Counted from the stretch's first letter, positions 1 to 7,288 are shown. The stretch: DNA of 40,049 bases from Maribacter sp. 4G9 (GCF_002742265.1 NZ_MDGL01000022.1:1-40049); one strand, 5' to 3'. The notes: generated by a model from the letters alone, not told the origin. A program made the numbers and translations.

Positions 1-1
1 A

Positions 2-94
2 AAACATTGGTTCTTTGCTTACAAATGGTTACAGGAAACTGCAAAGCATTATCCTAATCTATTTGTGCATTGGCAATATGGATTTAAGCCTTGA
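2..94 (+). CDS. Group II intron maturase/reverse transcriptase, C-terminal end (partial)
   Basis: An open frame enters from the left window edge and stops with TGA at 92-94. It gives about 30 residues ending in LFVHWQYGFKP. A group II intron domain V begins 12 bases after the stop, which is the normal place for the end of a maturase ORF. Such a protein would splice the intron RNA and reverse-transcribe it into new sites. The reverse transcriptase core lies outside the window, so the assignment rests mainly on the adjacent RNA domain and not on protein motifs. Confidence 0.6.
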   Translation, partial: KHWFFAYKWLQETAKHYPNLFVHWQYGFKP

Positions 95-105
95 CTTGTT
101 AAGAA

Positions 106-181
106 GAGCCGTATGATGCGAGAGTATCACGTACGGTTCTGTGAGAGGTTTAGGGGTGAAACCCCCCTTTACCTACTCGAC
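106..181 (+). ncRNA. Group II intron 3' end: domains V and VI
   Basis: Positions 106-139 form the classic 34-nt domain V: GAGCCGTA pairs with TACGGTTC, and an inner stem is capped by GAGA. This is the catalytic heart of a self-splicing group II intron. A second hairpin follows at about 143-170 (GGGGTG..CCCC), as expected for domain VI with its branch-point A. The intron probably ends near CTACTCGAC at 172-181, but the exact 3' splice site is inferred. The intron runs on the + strand, opposite to the neighbouring genes. Confidence 0.85.
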
Positions 182-259
182 TTTATTCTTTCAGCAATTG
201 GTTCAAATTTCTACTTCTCCGAGTTTGGTCATTATTTTTTAAAATTGATTTTTGGACAT

Positions 260-673
260 TTACAGTCCTGATTTTTCTTTAGGCCATTTCCAAGCGTACC
301 AGACAATTAAAGCTGTAATTATACTTTCTAAAAATGCTAAAAAGACATAAAACAAATACCATTCGTTCGTTGACATAATTCCGATAAATATCATCATAAT
401 TGTGAAAATGGCTCCAAATACTATATTAAGAATTCGGTTTATTTTTGGTTTAAGGAAAATTGAAAGTGCCACCATTATAGATGGAATTGCTAAAATAATA
501 GACGCTATTAGCAGCATAGACGGACTATCCATTATATTATCTCCTGAAATCAAACTATTTACTTTGTCCGGTGTGTACAGTTCAAAATAGTCGCCATACA
601 AATAGCAGAATGTCGCTGAAGTCCACAATGAAGCGAGTTTTATTTTGATGTTTACTTTTGGGTTTTCTAACAT
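260..673 (-). CDS. Small integral membrane protein, DUF6326-like
   Basis: The protein has 137 residues with about four hydrophobic segments. The N-terminus MLENPKVNIKIKLASLWTS resembles the flavobacterial DUF6326 family, whose function is unknown. It reads leftward, the same direction as the three-gene block to its right. It lies between an attC-like site (778-908) and the group II intron, so it is probably the cargo of a second cassette. No clear attC-like end is visible between its stop and the intron. The family name comes from sequence resemblance only. Confidence 0.75.
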   Translation of the reverse strand: MLENPKVNIKIKLASLWTSATFCYLYGDYFELYTPDKVNSLISGDNIMDSPSMLLIASIILAIPSIMVALSIFLKPKINRILNIVFGAIFTIMMIFIGIMSTNEWYLFYVFLAFLESIITALIVWYAWKWPKEKSGL

Positions 674-777
674 TTTGGTTTGGTCTTTATAGTGTTAAGA
701 ATCTGTTCATTCATAAAGACGTAATATCCTTTCAAATGGTTGCCTGCATAATAAAATTAGCTCGATTTTTAGCTTGT

Positions 778-908
778 TGCCAACGTTTTGGGGCTTTGCG
801 AAGGCTGGGTTTAGAAGTACAAATGTTCAGGTTAGTACAAATGCCAAATAGAAGCACAAATGTTCAATTTAGCACTGAAGCCCAGCTTTTGCAAAACCCC
901 TGTTAGCA
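778..908 (-). repeat. attC-like recombination site 1
   Basis: On the minus strand the site begins TGCTAAC (908-902) and ends GTTGGCA (784-778), spanning 131 bp. Inside these cores, positions 790-809 and 881-900 form an imperfect palindrome in which 17 of 20 positions pair. Between the arms lie three copies of a 19-bp tandem repeat at about 817, 836 and 855, beginning G(T/C)ACAAATG. The layout matches an integron attC site: an inverse core, a long imperfect stem and a core. Core sequences are GTTRGC and not strictly GTTRRRY. No gene is supported in 674-918. Confidence 0.65.
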
Positions 909-918
909 GTAGGCTTTA

Positions 919-1827
919 TTAATTCAAGTTCCTATATTCCATTGGTGTTTTACCTGTTTTTTTCTTGAATAGTTTATTAAAGTATTGCGGATATTCAAAT
1001 CCTAAATCAAAGGCAATTTCATTAATGTTCTTTTCTGAATTCAAAAGTAAATTCTTTGCTTCCTCAATAAGATAGAAATGAATATGTTCTTGTGCGTTTT
1101 TACCCGTTTCTTTTTTTAGTAAATCACTCAAATAGCTTGGTGATAAATGAACTTTATTTGCTAAATATTTTACAGTTGGTAAGCCTTGTTCATTTATTTT
1201 GTTGTCAGCAAAATATTGAGTTAATAGGTTTTCTATTTGCGATATTATAGACTTGTTGCTTTGGCTTCTTGTTATCAATTGTCTGCCATAAAATCTTGAA
1301 CAATAGTTTAATAATAATACTATCGTTGAAACAATTATGTATTGGCTATGCACATCAATATTTTCTTGTAGTTCGGTTTGGATTTTTTGAACACATTCCA
1401 ATAAAATATTCTTTTCTTTGTCTGATAAATGAAGGGCTTCTGAAACTTCGTATTGAAAAAAACTATATTCTTTAATTTTTTGATTTAGTGTTGTAGAACG
1501 AATTAAATCAGGGTGAAAAAACAAACCCCAACCCATTTTATCTTCTCTTTCTTCTATTTCATTGTCTATTTCAATTGTTTGATTGGGTGCTATACAAATG
1601 AGCTTTCCGTCTTGAAAATCTATGGTTTTTCTACCATATTTAATATGGTTCTTGCAATAGTTCTTGAACATAATAGAATAGAAGTCGGTCGTGATTTTAG
1701 AATTCTGCTCTACTTGCTCAGTAACTTTACTAAAATCCAAAACAGCCACTAATGGGTGTTGACTATTCCCTAAATTAAATAATTTATGTAAGTCGGCAAT
1801 GCTTTGAAGTTGTATTATTTCGCTCAT
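919..1827 (-). CDS. AraC-family transcriptional regulator
   Basis: The protein has 302 residues. The C-terminal 100 or so hold two helix-turn-helix motifs typical of AraC/XylS proteins, with LPTVKYLANKVHLSPSYLSD in the first and INEIAFDLGFEYPQYFNKLF in the second, ending in the common TGKTPMEYR. The N-terminal part is a poorly conserved sensing domain. The start codon overlaps the stop of the upstream membrane protein gene by 4 bases, so the two are translationally coupled. It probably controls the oxidoreductase operon in which it lies. The effector is unknown. Confidence 0.9.
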   Translation of the reverse strand: MSEIIQLQSIADLHKLFNLGNSQHPLVAVLDFSKVTEQVEQNSKITTDFYSIMFKNYCKNHIKYGRKTIDFQDGKLICIAPNQTIEIDNEIEEREDKMGWGLFFHPDLIRSTTLNQKIKEYSFFQYEVSEALHLSDKEKNILLECVQKIQTELQENIDVHSQYIIVSTIVLLLNYCSRFYGRQLITRSQSNKSIISQIENLLTQYFADNKINEQGLPTVKYLANKVHLSPSYLSDLLKKETGKNAQEHIHFYLIEEAKNLLLNSEKNINEIAFDLGFEYPQYFNKLFKKKTGKTPMEYRNLN

Positions 1828-2321
1828 ATTTTTTCAACTAATTCTTGTAAATATACAATATAAATATGCCCTCGTCTTTCAGCAAAAAAATCTAAACACA
1901 AAACAATACTGGCTTGGATAAATAAACCAAGTCCAATTCCTCTCCAAAATGTGTCATTCATAGAACTATACATCAATACAATGCCTAAAATGATTAATGC
2001 AATTTCTACATATCTATAAATCACAAAATTGCTCAATACTTTTTCCATTCGAGGAATTTCAATTGTTTTTACACTTTGGGATTCTTTTTGAATAAAAGTT
2101 TCAACACGTGCAATGTCTTTTGGGCTTCTGATAACTATGGTATAACCGACTATAAACTCTAATAAAGCAACAATAATAAAAGGTATGGCAACACCTTTCC
2201 AAAAAGAGGTTTTCAAAGCAAAAATGAAATAGAGAGCCATTGCCAAAGCAATGACTCCTATTAGTATGAAAATATAGCTTTCGGCTTTTTCTCCATTAAA
2301 ATATTTTACAACAGGATTCAT
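1824..2321 (-). CDS. Four-helix integral membrane protein, unknown function
   Basis: The 165-residue protein has hydrophobic segments near residues 17-35, 43-62, 105-122 and 130-145, with a charged central loop of about 40 residues. I do not recognise a named family. It sits 12 bases after the SDR gene and overlaps the AraC gene by 4 bases, so the three form one operon inside a cassette. Its role is unknown. Confidence 0.8.
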   Translation of the reverse strand: MNPVVKYFNGEKAESYIFILIGVIALAMALYFIFALKTSFWKGVAIPFIIVALLEFIVGYTIVIRSPKDIARVETFIQKESQSVKTIEIPRMEKVLSNFVIYRYVEIALIILGIVLMYSSMNDTFWRGIGLGLFIQASIVLCLDFFAERRGHIYIVYLQELVEKI

Positions 2322-2333
2322 ATTTACAATGTT

Positions 2334-3149
2334 TTACAGTCCAAATTGTGATTTAATACCACCTATAAATGTAGCGTCATCATATTGTTGACGGTTTGCA
2401 ATAAGCATTTTTGCATCTTCACCGGCTGTATATCGCAATTGGTTTTTGCCATCAGTAGCCGCTTCAAAAATTACTTCTGCAACAATACTTGCAGGTGACG
2501 CATTTTGTGCCATTGTAGGCATTGCTGTCATCAATGCACCTACAATGTTTTGGTATTCAGACATATTTTCATCATTGCTGAAATCGAATGACCTGCCTGC
2601 AAAATCAGTCGCTATCATACCTGGTTCTACAATTTTTACTTGTCCACCAAATTGCTCTACTTCATAGTTGAGTGATTCGGAAATACCTTCAACTGCAAAT
2701 TTTGTCCCGTGATACAACGAACCTAATGGAAAAGTCATTTTGCCACCAATAGCCGAAATGTTGATAATTATTCCCTTTTTGTTTTGTCTAAAATGTGGTA
2801 AAACGGTTTGGGTAACATCTAAAAGCCCAATAACATTAGTGTTGAATTGGCGTAAAATTTTGTCCCTGCTAAATGCTTCTAATGGTCCAAAAGCACCATA
2901 ACCTGCATTATTAAGCAATACGTCAACATTTCCAAATTTTTGAATTCCGTCCTTAAATGCTTTTTGAATAGAATCCACATCTAAAACATCAAGTCTGGCA
3001 ACTAAAACATTGTCTAATTGACTTAATTCTGTTTCGTTTTCTGGATTTCGCATCGTAGCGATTACATTCCAACCCTTTGACTGAAATAATTTTGCAGTTT
3101 CTTTTCCTATACCACTGCTTGCACCTGTAATTAAAATTGTCTTGTTCAT
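2334..3149 (-). CDS. Short-chain dehydrogenase/reductase (SDR)
   Basis: The 271-residue protein is a classical SDR with an NAD(P)H-binding Rossmann fold. The sequence shows TGASSGIG at residues 8-15, NNAG at 80-83, a catalytic Ser at about 132 (NISAIGG) and YHGTK with Tyr146 and Lys150. Such enzymes oxidise or reduce alcohols, ketones or aldehydes in the cytoplasm. The substrate cannot be read from the sequence. It is the first gene of the cassette operon and is followed by a membrane protein and an AraC regulator. Confidence 0.92.
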   Translation of the reverse strand: MNKTILITGASSGIGKETAKLFQSKGWNVIATMRNPENETELSQLDNVLVARLDVLDVDSIQKAFKDGIQKFGNVDVLLNNAGYGAFGPLEAFSRDKILRQFNTNVIGLLDVTQTVLPHFRQNKKGIIINISAIGGKMTFPLGSLYHGTKFAVEGISESLNYEVEQFGGQVKIVEPGMIATDFAGRSFDFSNDENMSEYQNIVGALMTAMPTMAQNASPASIVAEVIFEAATDGKNQLRYTAGEDAKMLIANRQQYDDATFIGGIKSQFGL

Positions 3150-3257
3150 TTTTTTATGAATTTAAAATTAAGGTGCAAAGTTGTCAATTTAGTTCATCTG
3201 TCAGATAATACAAATTCGGGTTCTTTGTATTCTTTTTACGGATTGTCGGTTTAAGCT

Positions 3258-3356
3258 TACTGCTAACTATTGGATATCCGAACAATCCCGGACAACCATA
3301 CCATTTTGGAATAAAAATAGTACTTTTTCATCATAAATAGATATCTTCACATTATT
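3258..3356. other. Cassette-recombinase junction, candidate attI-like region
   Basis: Positions 3258-3267 (TACTGCTAAC) mark the start of cassette 1 on the minus strand. Between it and the recombinase ATG at 3357 lie about 90 bp holding the small palindrome GGATATCC and two related motifs, CGAACAATCC and CGGACAACC. In an integron this is where attI sits: next to the integrase 5' end, with cassettes reading away. The assignment is by position only, and no known attI sequence is recognised. Confidence 0.35.
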
Positions 3357-4175
3357 ATGCCATTGCCTGATTTTGTCAAAATACTGGAGGTTAAACGGTA
3401 TAGTAAGAATACCATAGAGAGTTATTCCTCAATCGTAAAGATGGCCATTCAATTTTTCGAAAAGCCACTGAACAAGATTGATGAAACCGAACTTCACAGG
3501 TACTTCTATCATATGGTACACACTAAGAAAGTATCCTATTCCTATCAGAAACAGATAGCAATGGCCTTGAAGCTGTATTACAGGGAGGTTTTCGATCAAA
3601 ACATTAACCTGGAATTTCTGTTCCCAAGTAGAAAACCGGACAGACTTCCCGTAGTCATCGCAAGAAAGGAAGTTCTTAAAATCATTGAAAAAGCCAACAA
3701 CATCAAGCATAAGAGCATGATAGCCGTGGTCTACAGTGCAGGCTTAAGGGTAGGCGAGTTGATTGCACTTGAAATCAAGGATATAGATTCATCCAGAATG
3801 GTGATACATATTAAATCAGGAAAGGGCAACAAGGACAGGATAGTACCCTTATCTGAAAAAACCTTGTCAATGCTTCGTGAGTACTATAAAGAATATACGC
3901 CCAAACGATACCTATTTGAAGGCCAAAAGGGAGACAGGTATTCTTCGTCAAGTTTCAACAAGCTTCTCCAGGCTGCTGCCAAAAGGGCCAGAATAAATAA
4001 AAACATCACCGCGCATACCTTGAGGCACAGTTACGCAACGCACCTATTGGAAAATGGTACCGATATTAGAATCATCCAAAAACTTTTAGGGCACAATTCC
4101 ATTAAGACGACCATGATTTATACCCAAGTTACTGAACCTACTTTGTTGAATGTGACAAGTCCTTTTGATGATTGA
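3357..4175 (+). CDS. Tyrosine recombinase, XerC/D-like, candidate cassette integrase
   Basis: The 272-residue protein has an N-terminal SAM-like core-binding domain (about 1-85) and a C-terminal catalytic domain. Catalytic residues are visible: Arg131 in AGLRVGE, Lys156, His220 and Arg223 in HTLRHSYATH, His246 in LLGHNS and the nucleophile Tyr255 in MIYTQV. It would cut and rejoin DNA strands at specific sites. The spacer before the HxxR box is short, so the extra helix that defines true IntI integrases appears to be absent. Similar short recombinases ending in SPFDD are common in Bacteroidetes. It is oriented away from cassette 1, as an integron integrase would be. Its action on the attC-like sites is inferred. 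Confidence 0.92.
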   Translation: MPLPDFVKILEVKRYSKNTIESYSSIVKMAIQFFEKPLNKIDETELHRYFYHMVHTKKVSYSYQKQIAMALKLYYREVFDQNINLEFLFPSRKPDRLPVVIARKEVLKIIEKANNIKHKSMIAVVYSAGLRVGELIALEIKDIDSSRMVIHIKSGKGNKDRIVPLSEKTLSMLREYYKEYTPKRYLFEGQKGDRYSSSSFNKLLQAAAKRARINKNITAHTLRHSYATHLLENGTDIRIIQKLLGHNSIKTTMIYTQVTEPTLLNVTSPFDD

Positions 4176-4237
4176 ACCGTTCCATAAATTGGCCGTTTTT
4201 CGGTACAACCGAAATGCCCTAAAAAAATATCTTATCC

Positions 4238-4293
4238 TAGTTCCATTTATCGTTCTTTTTAGTAGTTTCGTTATATAACCTTTTACGGAACTA
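4238..4293. promoter_or_regulatory. Candidate res site or tnpR operator
   Basis: Just before the resolvase gene lie inverted TAGTTCC (4238-4244) and GGAACTA (4287-4293), with the 10-bp palindrome GTTATATAAC (4270-4279) between them. Serine resolvases of Tn3-type elements normally bind a res site of several inverted subsites directly upstream of their own gene. That also represses the gene. The motif fits by position and symmetry only. Confidence 0.4.
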
Positions 4294-4296
4294 AAA

Positions 4297-4878
4297 ATGG
4301 TAGTAGGATATGCCAGGGTATCGACACCCGAGCAAAAGCTTGAAGCACAGATCGATCTGTTAAAAAATGCTGGTTGTGAGAAAATTTATAAGGATATAGC
4401 AAGCGGTACCCGGGACGACAGAAAAGGATTGAACGAAATGCTGAGATATATGCGAAAGGGGGACACTATCCTTACCTATAAAAACGACAGGGTTTTCCGT
4501 TCGCTGAAAAATATGGTTGAACTTATTGATAGGTTCAATGAGGCAGGGGTACATTTCAAAAGCTTGAGCGAACCGGAATTCGACACCACATCGGCCAACG
4601 GTAAATTTTTATTACAGATTTTTGCGGCAGTTGCGGAATTCGAACGCAACCTTATCAGTGAACGCACAAAGGTGGGGCTTGATAATGCAAGAAAGCGGAA
4701 CAAGTTGTTGGGCAGGCCCAAAGGGTCGAAGATTGAAACAATCGAAAAGTACCATTATGCCAAGCATCTGTACGGGAATCAAGGAGTATCGATTGATTTG
4801 GCCTGCAAACGGGCAAAAATCGGTAAGACCTCTTTTTATAGAGTAGAAAAAGAACTTTCGTCAAAATCAAGTAGTTAA
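4297..4878 (+). CDS. tnpR: Serine recombinase, resolvase/invertase family
   Basis: The 193-residue protein has the length of a Tn3-type resolvase. The N-terminal catalytic domain opens MVVGYARVSTPEQ with the active-site Ser9. NDRVFRSLKNM and AAVAEFERNLISERT complete the catalytic core and E helix. The C-terminal part (LGRPKGSK onward) carries a helix-turn-helix for res binding. It would resolve cointegrates made by a Tn3-family transposase. A Tn3-family tnpA lies near the other end of the window, and a Tn3-type end lies 1.4 kb downstream. It could also be a plasmid dimer resolvase. Confidence 0.9.
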   Translation: MVVGYARVSTPEQKLEAQIDLLKNAGCEKIYKDIASGTRDDRKGLNEMLRYMRKGDTILTYKNDRVFRSLKNMVELIDRFNEAGVHFKSLSEPEFDTTSANGKFLLQIFAAVAEFERNLISERTKVGLDNARKRNKLLGRPKGSKIETIEKYHYAKHLYGNQGVSIDLACKRAKIGKTSFYRVEKELSSKSSS

Positions 4879-4892
4879 TCTCAGACAAGGCT

Positions 4893-5684
4893 ATGTCTTA
4901 CCTCACATCACTTAGCATAACTACAGAAAGAACCCATCCGTTTCCCTATGATGTCAGTGCAATAAAGTTTGCAAAGGACGTTGATGTATCCGCACCTGTT
5001 ACCTTTATTATAGGTGATAACGGTACCGGAAAGTCCACATTGCTCGAAACATTGGCACTTCGTTTACAATTACCACATATGGATGGATTTGGGTATGGTA
5101 AAAATTGTTTCAAGGCAGCCCGTTCGTTGACGCCATATCTGCATTTAGATTGGAAAATTGAAAAACCCAGAGGATTTTTCTTCAGGGCAGAGGACTTTGG
5201 TGACCTCTTGAACAGTATCGACAGAGAGGATGCCAGGCTCCATGAATCCTTCAAGGATATTTATGGAGAAGTTCCAGACCATATCATCCAAGAAATGAAG
5301 GACAACCAAAACTATCAGATTTATCGAATGCGATTGAACTATGGTCAGGATCTACAAGGTTTTTCTCATGGGGAGGCCTACCTGAAGATAATGGACGATA
5401 CTATAAATGGAAACGGGATATTTCTATTGGATGAACCGGAGGCCGCTTTGTCACCATCCAAACAGTTGTCCTTGCTTTATTTTATCCAAGAACATCTTAA
5501 ATCCCATATGTCCCAATTCATTATAGCTACACATTCACCTATGCTTATGGCATATCCCGGAGCCAATATATATGAGGTGACCGACAAAGGAATGAACAAA
5601 GTATCTTTGGAGGAGACAGAACATTACACTATTACAAGGTCGTTCCTGCAAAGTCCAGAAAGCTATTTGAGGTTTTTCAAGTAG
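4893..5684 (+). CDS. AAA/ABC-type ATPase, standalone
   Basis: The 263-residue protein has Walker A GDNGTGKST at 41-49, an ABC-type signature region QGFSHGEA in the middle, Walker B with catalytic Glu (GIFLLDEPEAAL) and a switch His (IIATHSPML). It is a soluble ABC-class ATPase related to the small AAA_21-type proteins found in phage, plasmid and defence loci. No partner nuclease or transporter gene lies beside it. It starts 15 bases after the resolvase gene, so the two are probably co-transcribed. What it acts on is unknown. Confidence 0.85.
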   Translation: MSYLTSLSITTERTHPFPYDVSAIKFAKDVDVSAPVTFIIGDNGTGKSTLLETLALRLQLPHMDGFGYGKNCFKAARSLTPYLHLDWKIEKPRGFFFRAEDFGDLLNSIDREDARLHESFKDIYGEVPDHIIQEMKDNQNYQIYRMRLNYGQDLQGFSHGEAYLKIMDDTINGNGIFLLDEPEAALSPSKQLSLLYFIQEHLKSHMSQFIIATHSPMLMAYPGANIYEVTDKGMNKVSLEETEHYTITRSFLQSPESYLRFFK

Positions 5685-5734
5685 AAAGTCCGGTATTATA
5701 ATATGCGGTGCCGTCAAAAAATGGATACCACCAT

Positions 5735-5959
5735 TTATCCCTTGTATTGGTTTCTCCTATGTTTTTTCCAGTTCCTGGTACGTTTTGAATACTTCGAGTT
5801 GGTCGTTTCAATCCCGTGGGGAAAACAGTAACAACAGCCACCCATCTTAAGATAGTTGTCAATCCTTGATAAACGAACATTGGATATTTTCTTTGGAAAA
5901 TCAATATGTCCTTCAGGGGTAAGTCCAAAAGCCCTTTCAAATCGTTTCGTATATTTCAC
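5735..5959 (-). CDS. Small conserved-looking protein, unknown function
   Basis: The frame encodes 74 residues from a GTG start, with a Cys pair and a polar C-terminus (CFPHGIETTNSKYSK, then a basic tail). The composition and the PHGIETTNS stretch look like a real conserved small bacteroidetal protein. I cannot name a function. A long perfect hairpin at 5965-5994 lies immediately before the start. Its 3' end faces the ATPase gene. A competing frame in the same strand (5677-5940) looks less protein-like. Confidence 0.5.
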   Translation of the reverse strand: MKYTKRFERAFGLTPEGHIDFPKKISNVRLSRIDNYLKMGGCCYCFPHGIETTNSKYSKRTRNWKKHRRNQYKG

Positions 5960-5964
5960 GATTT

Positions 5965-5994
5965 CAATGTTTTAAGTGAATACTTAAAACATTG
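5965..5994. repeat. Perfect 13-bp inverted repeat
   Basis: CAATGTTTTAAGT is followed by a 4-base spacer and its exact reverse complement. It lies 6 bases before the GTG start of the leftward small gene. It could be an operator, an mRNA leader hairpin, or a weak AT-rich terminator. There is no T-tract beyond the stem. Confidence 0.6.
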
Positions 5995-6223
5995 AGCCTT
6001 TTAGGAATTTGGAAAGAAACATAATCGGTTGATTTCCGTAAAGATAGTCCATAAAACAGTTTGGGCACAAGTTATATTCAAAAGCTATGAAATGGTAGTG
6101 TAATCCCGAAACAAACGAATGTTCTTAAGCATTTGCAGAATAGTAGTTTGGTTAATCCAATTGGACTTTTGGCCAACTTTTGAGATGTAACCATTGTATA
6201 AGAAGTGCCAGTGTTTTCAGTAC

Positions 6224-6269
6224 CTGTGAGCTAAGTTGTCGTTTTATGCAGCTATGAGGTCACTAGGCC
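6224..6269 (-). mobile_element. Tn3-type terminal inverted repeat (right-hand end)
   Basis: Read on the minus strand this starts TAGTGACCTCATAGCT (6265-6250). That is a 16-base exact match to the repeat that begins GGGGTAGTGACC at 36715. After the match, roughly 16 of the next 27 bases also agree, ending GCTCACAGG versus GCTCATAAG. The two copies are in inverted orientation. It therefore marks the end of a Tn3-family element whose interior lies to the left, with the resolvase and ATPase inside. The outer GGGG is degraded to GGCC. Confidence 0.65.
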
Positions 6270-6790
6270 TTACAGATTGTAAGGCGCATATGGCCGATAT
6301 CGGGTAAAACTGTAAGCAAACGTCCGATTTTAAGCCGCTCTAAGGGACGAAAAAAACGTAAACGACTGGAAGTGTGTGGAATAGCGAGTTCCATAAGCGT
6401 TTTTATGTCAAATAGAACACCTTTTTAAGATACGGAGAAAAATCAACATCCGCAAGCCGGATGCTTCCTGAAAATGAAGCAAAGGATGGTCTTAAAATTG
6501 ATGATGATTTCGCTAACGGTCAAGATAATGGAAAGCACAATGGCGATAATTTCAATAGTGGTCATTTGGTCTGGTTAAATAGGTTAAAAAGAATAGTGAA
6601 TCTGATTGTACGTCATTGGGAAAGTGGAGTAAAAATCTAGCTGCCCGAGGTGGCACGATTGTAGGTTACAAAATTACAAAAAGGGTAGGGGATTTCAAAA
6701 AGTATTAAATTTTCTTAAATGTCTAAACTATTAGTTTAGAGTGTATTAAATATTAGTTTATGTATTTGGATAATTCAAACATCAACAACA
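6267..6790. other. Intergenic region with small hairpins
   Basis: No convincing gene is seen here. Hairpins are present at 6267-6285 (GCCTTACA/TGTAAGGC), 6447-6463 (CATCCG/CGGATG) and 6723-6739 (CTAAAC/GTTTAG). The last lies in an AT-rich stretch that probably holds the promoter of the 6791 gene. A 25-codon frame at 6501-6578 would encode a hydrophobic peptide but lacks other support. The stretch 5995-6223 to the left of the Tn3-type end is also empty. Confidence 0.5.
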
Positions 6791-7126
6791 ATGGGGGATA
6801 GCAGCGCAAACATGGCAATAGAAACGACAAAGCCCTGGGACGAAATGGACGCTTACGAGAGGAAAGTAATTACAGTCGTACACGCCCAAGGGTTCCGTGA
6901 TGGGGGAGTGGACGTAACCGAGGAAAGGATGTTGCGGATCCTGACCCTTGGCTCTCCGAAATGTGTTTTCGCATACCAGGGGGACGAACTGAAATACGCC
7001 CGTGTCCATAAGGACAGCGTAAAAATCATGAAACTGCTCTGCAACCAGTACTTGGAAAAATCCTTTTTAGAGGAAAACGAAGAAGAAATAAAACAAATGC
7101 TCGATGACGCCAAAGAAGGTATTTAA
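6791..7126 (+). CDS. Hypothetical plasmid protein
   Basis: The 111-residue soluble protein is acidic at its C-terminus (EENEEEIKQMLDDAKEG). It has no transmembrane segment and no motif I can name. The frame is free of stops and has codon use like its neighbours. It starts a row of small genes. The stop is 3 bases before the start of a 35-residue membrane peptide gene, so the two are likely co-transcribed. Confidence 0.7.
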   Translation: MGDSSANMAIETTKPWDEMDAYERKVITVVHAQGFRDGGVDVTEERMLRILTLGSPKCVFAYQGDELKYARVHKDSVKIMKLLCNQYLEKSFLEENEEEIKQMLDDAKEGI

Positions 7127-7129
7127 GCT

Positions 7130-7237
7130 ATGGAAGATTACGTATTCGAGTGGTGGCATTTATTGATTATACCGATATGGGTTTTCGGTTTGTGGCTGAA
7201 CTCTTTTTTACACAGAAACAAATATAAAAAAGAGTAA
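7130..7237 (+). CDS. 35-residue membrane peptide
   Basis: The frame begins MEDYVFEWWHLLIIP and ends in a basic tail (HRNKYKKE), with a single hydrophobic segment in the middle. That layout suggests one membrane helix with a cytoplasmic basic end. It starts 3 bases after the previous stop. Its function is unknown. It could be a small regulator or an exclusion-type peptide, but nothing in the sequence decides this. Confidence 0.5.
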   Translation: MEDYVFEWWHLLIIPIWVFGLWLNSFLHRNKYKKE

Positions 7238-7246
7238 AATAATTAC

Positions 7247-7285
7247 GTAACTATTTTATAGTTACATTCTTTATCCTTATCTTTG
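7247..7285 (+). promoter_or_regulatory. hicAB promoter and operator palindrome
   Basis: GTAACTAT (7247-7254) and ATAGTTAC (7258-7265) form a perfect 8-bp inverted repeat with a 3-base spacer. The -7 box TATCTTTG (7278-7285) matches the Bacteroidetes consensus TAnnTTTG. The palindrome covers the -33 region. HicB antitoxins commonly repress their own operon, so this is a likely operator. The hicA ATG lies only 3 bases after the -7 box, which suggests a leaderless transcript. Confidence 0.6.
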
Positions 7286-7288
7286 ATC

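Larger units (their letters stand above)
784..3266 (-). mobile_element. Integron-like gene cassette 1 (three genes)
   Basis: Read on the minus strand, the block starts GTTAGCAGTA (3267-3258), and its attC-like site begins with the exact reverse complement TACTGCTAAC (911-902). In an integron the first bases of a cassette pair with the first bases of its own attC, which is what is seen here. The block carries an SDR oxidoreductase, a membrane protein and an AraC regulator, all reading away from the recombinase gene at 3357. Three genes in one cassette is unusual, since integron cassettes normally carry one. Confidence 0.6.

Noticed and set aside
658..906. 82-codon frame on the + strand
   Set aside because: It lies across the attC-like palindrome and its 19-bp repeats. 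The product has no domain character and the frame is explained by the site.
3357..4175. Classical integron integrase IntI
   Set aside because: The segment between the conserved Lys region and the HxxR box is too short for the IntI-specific insertion, so the protein is better called XerC/D-like.
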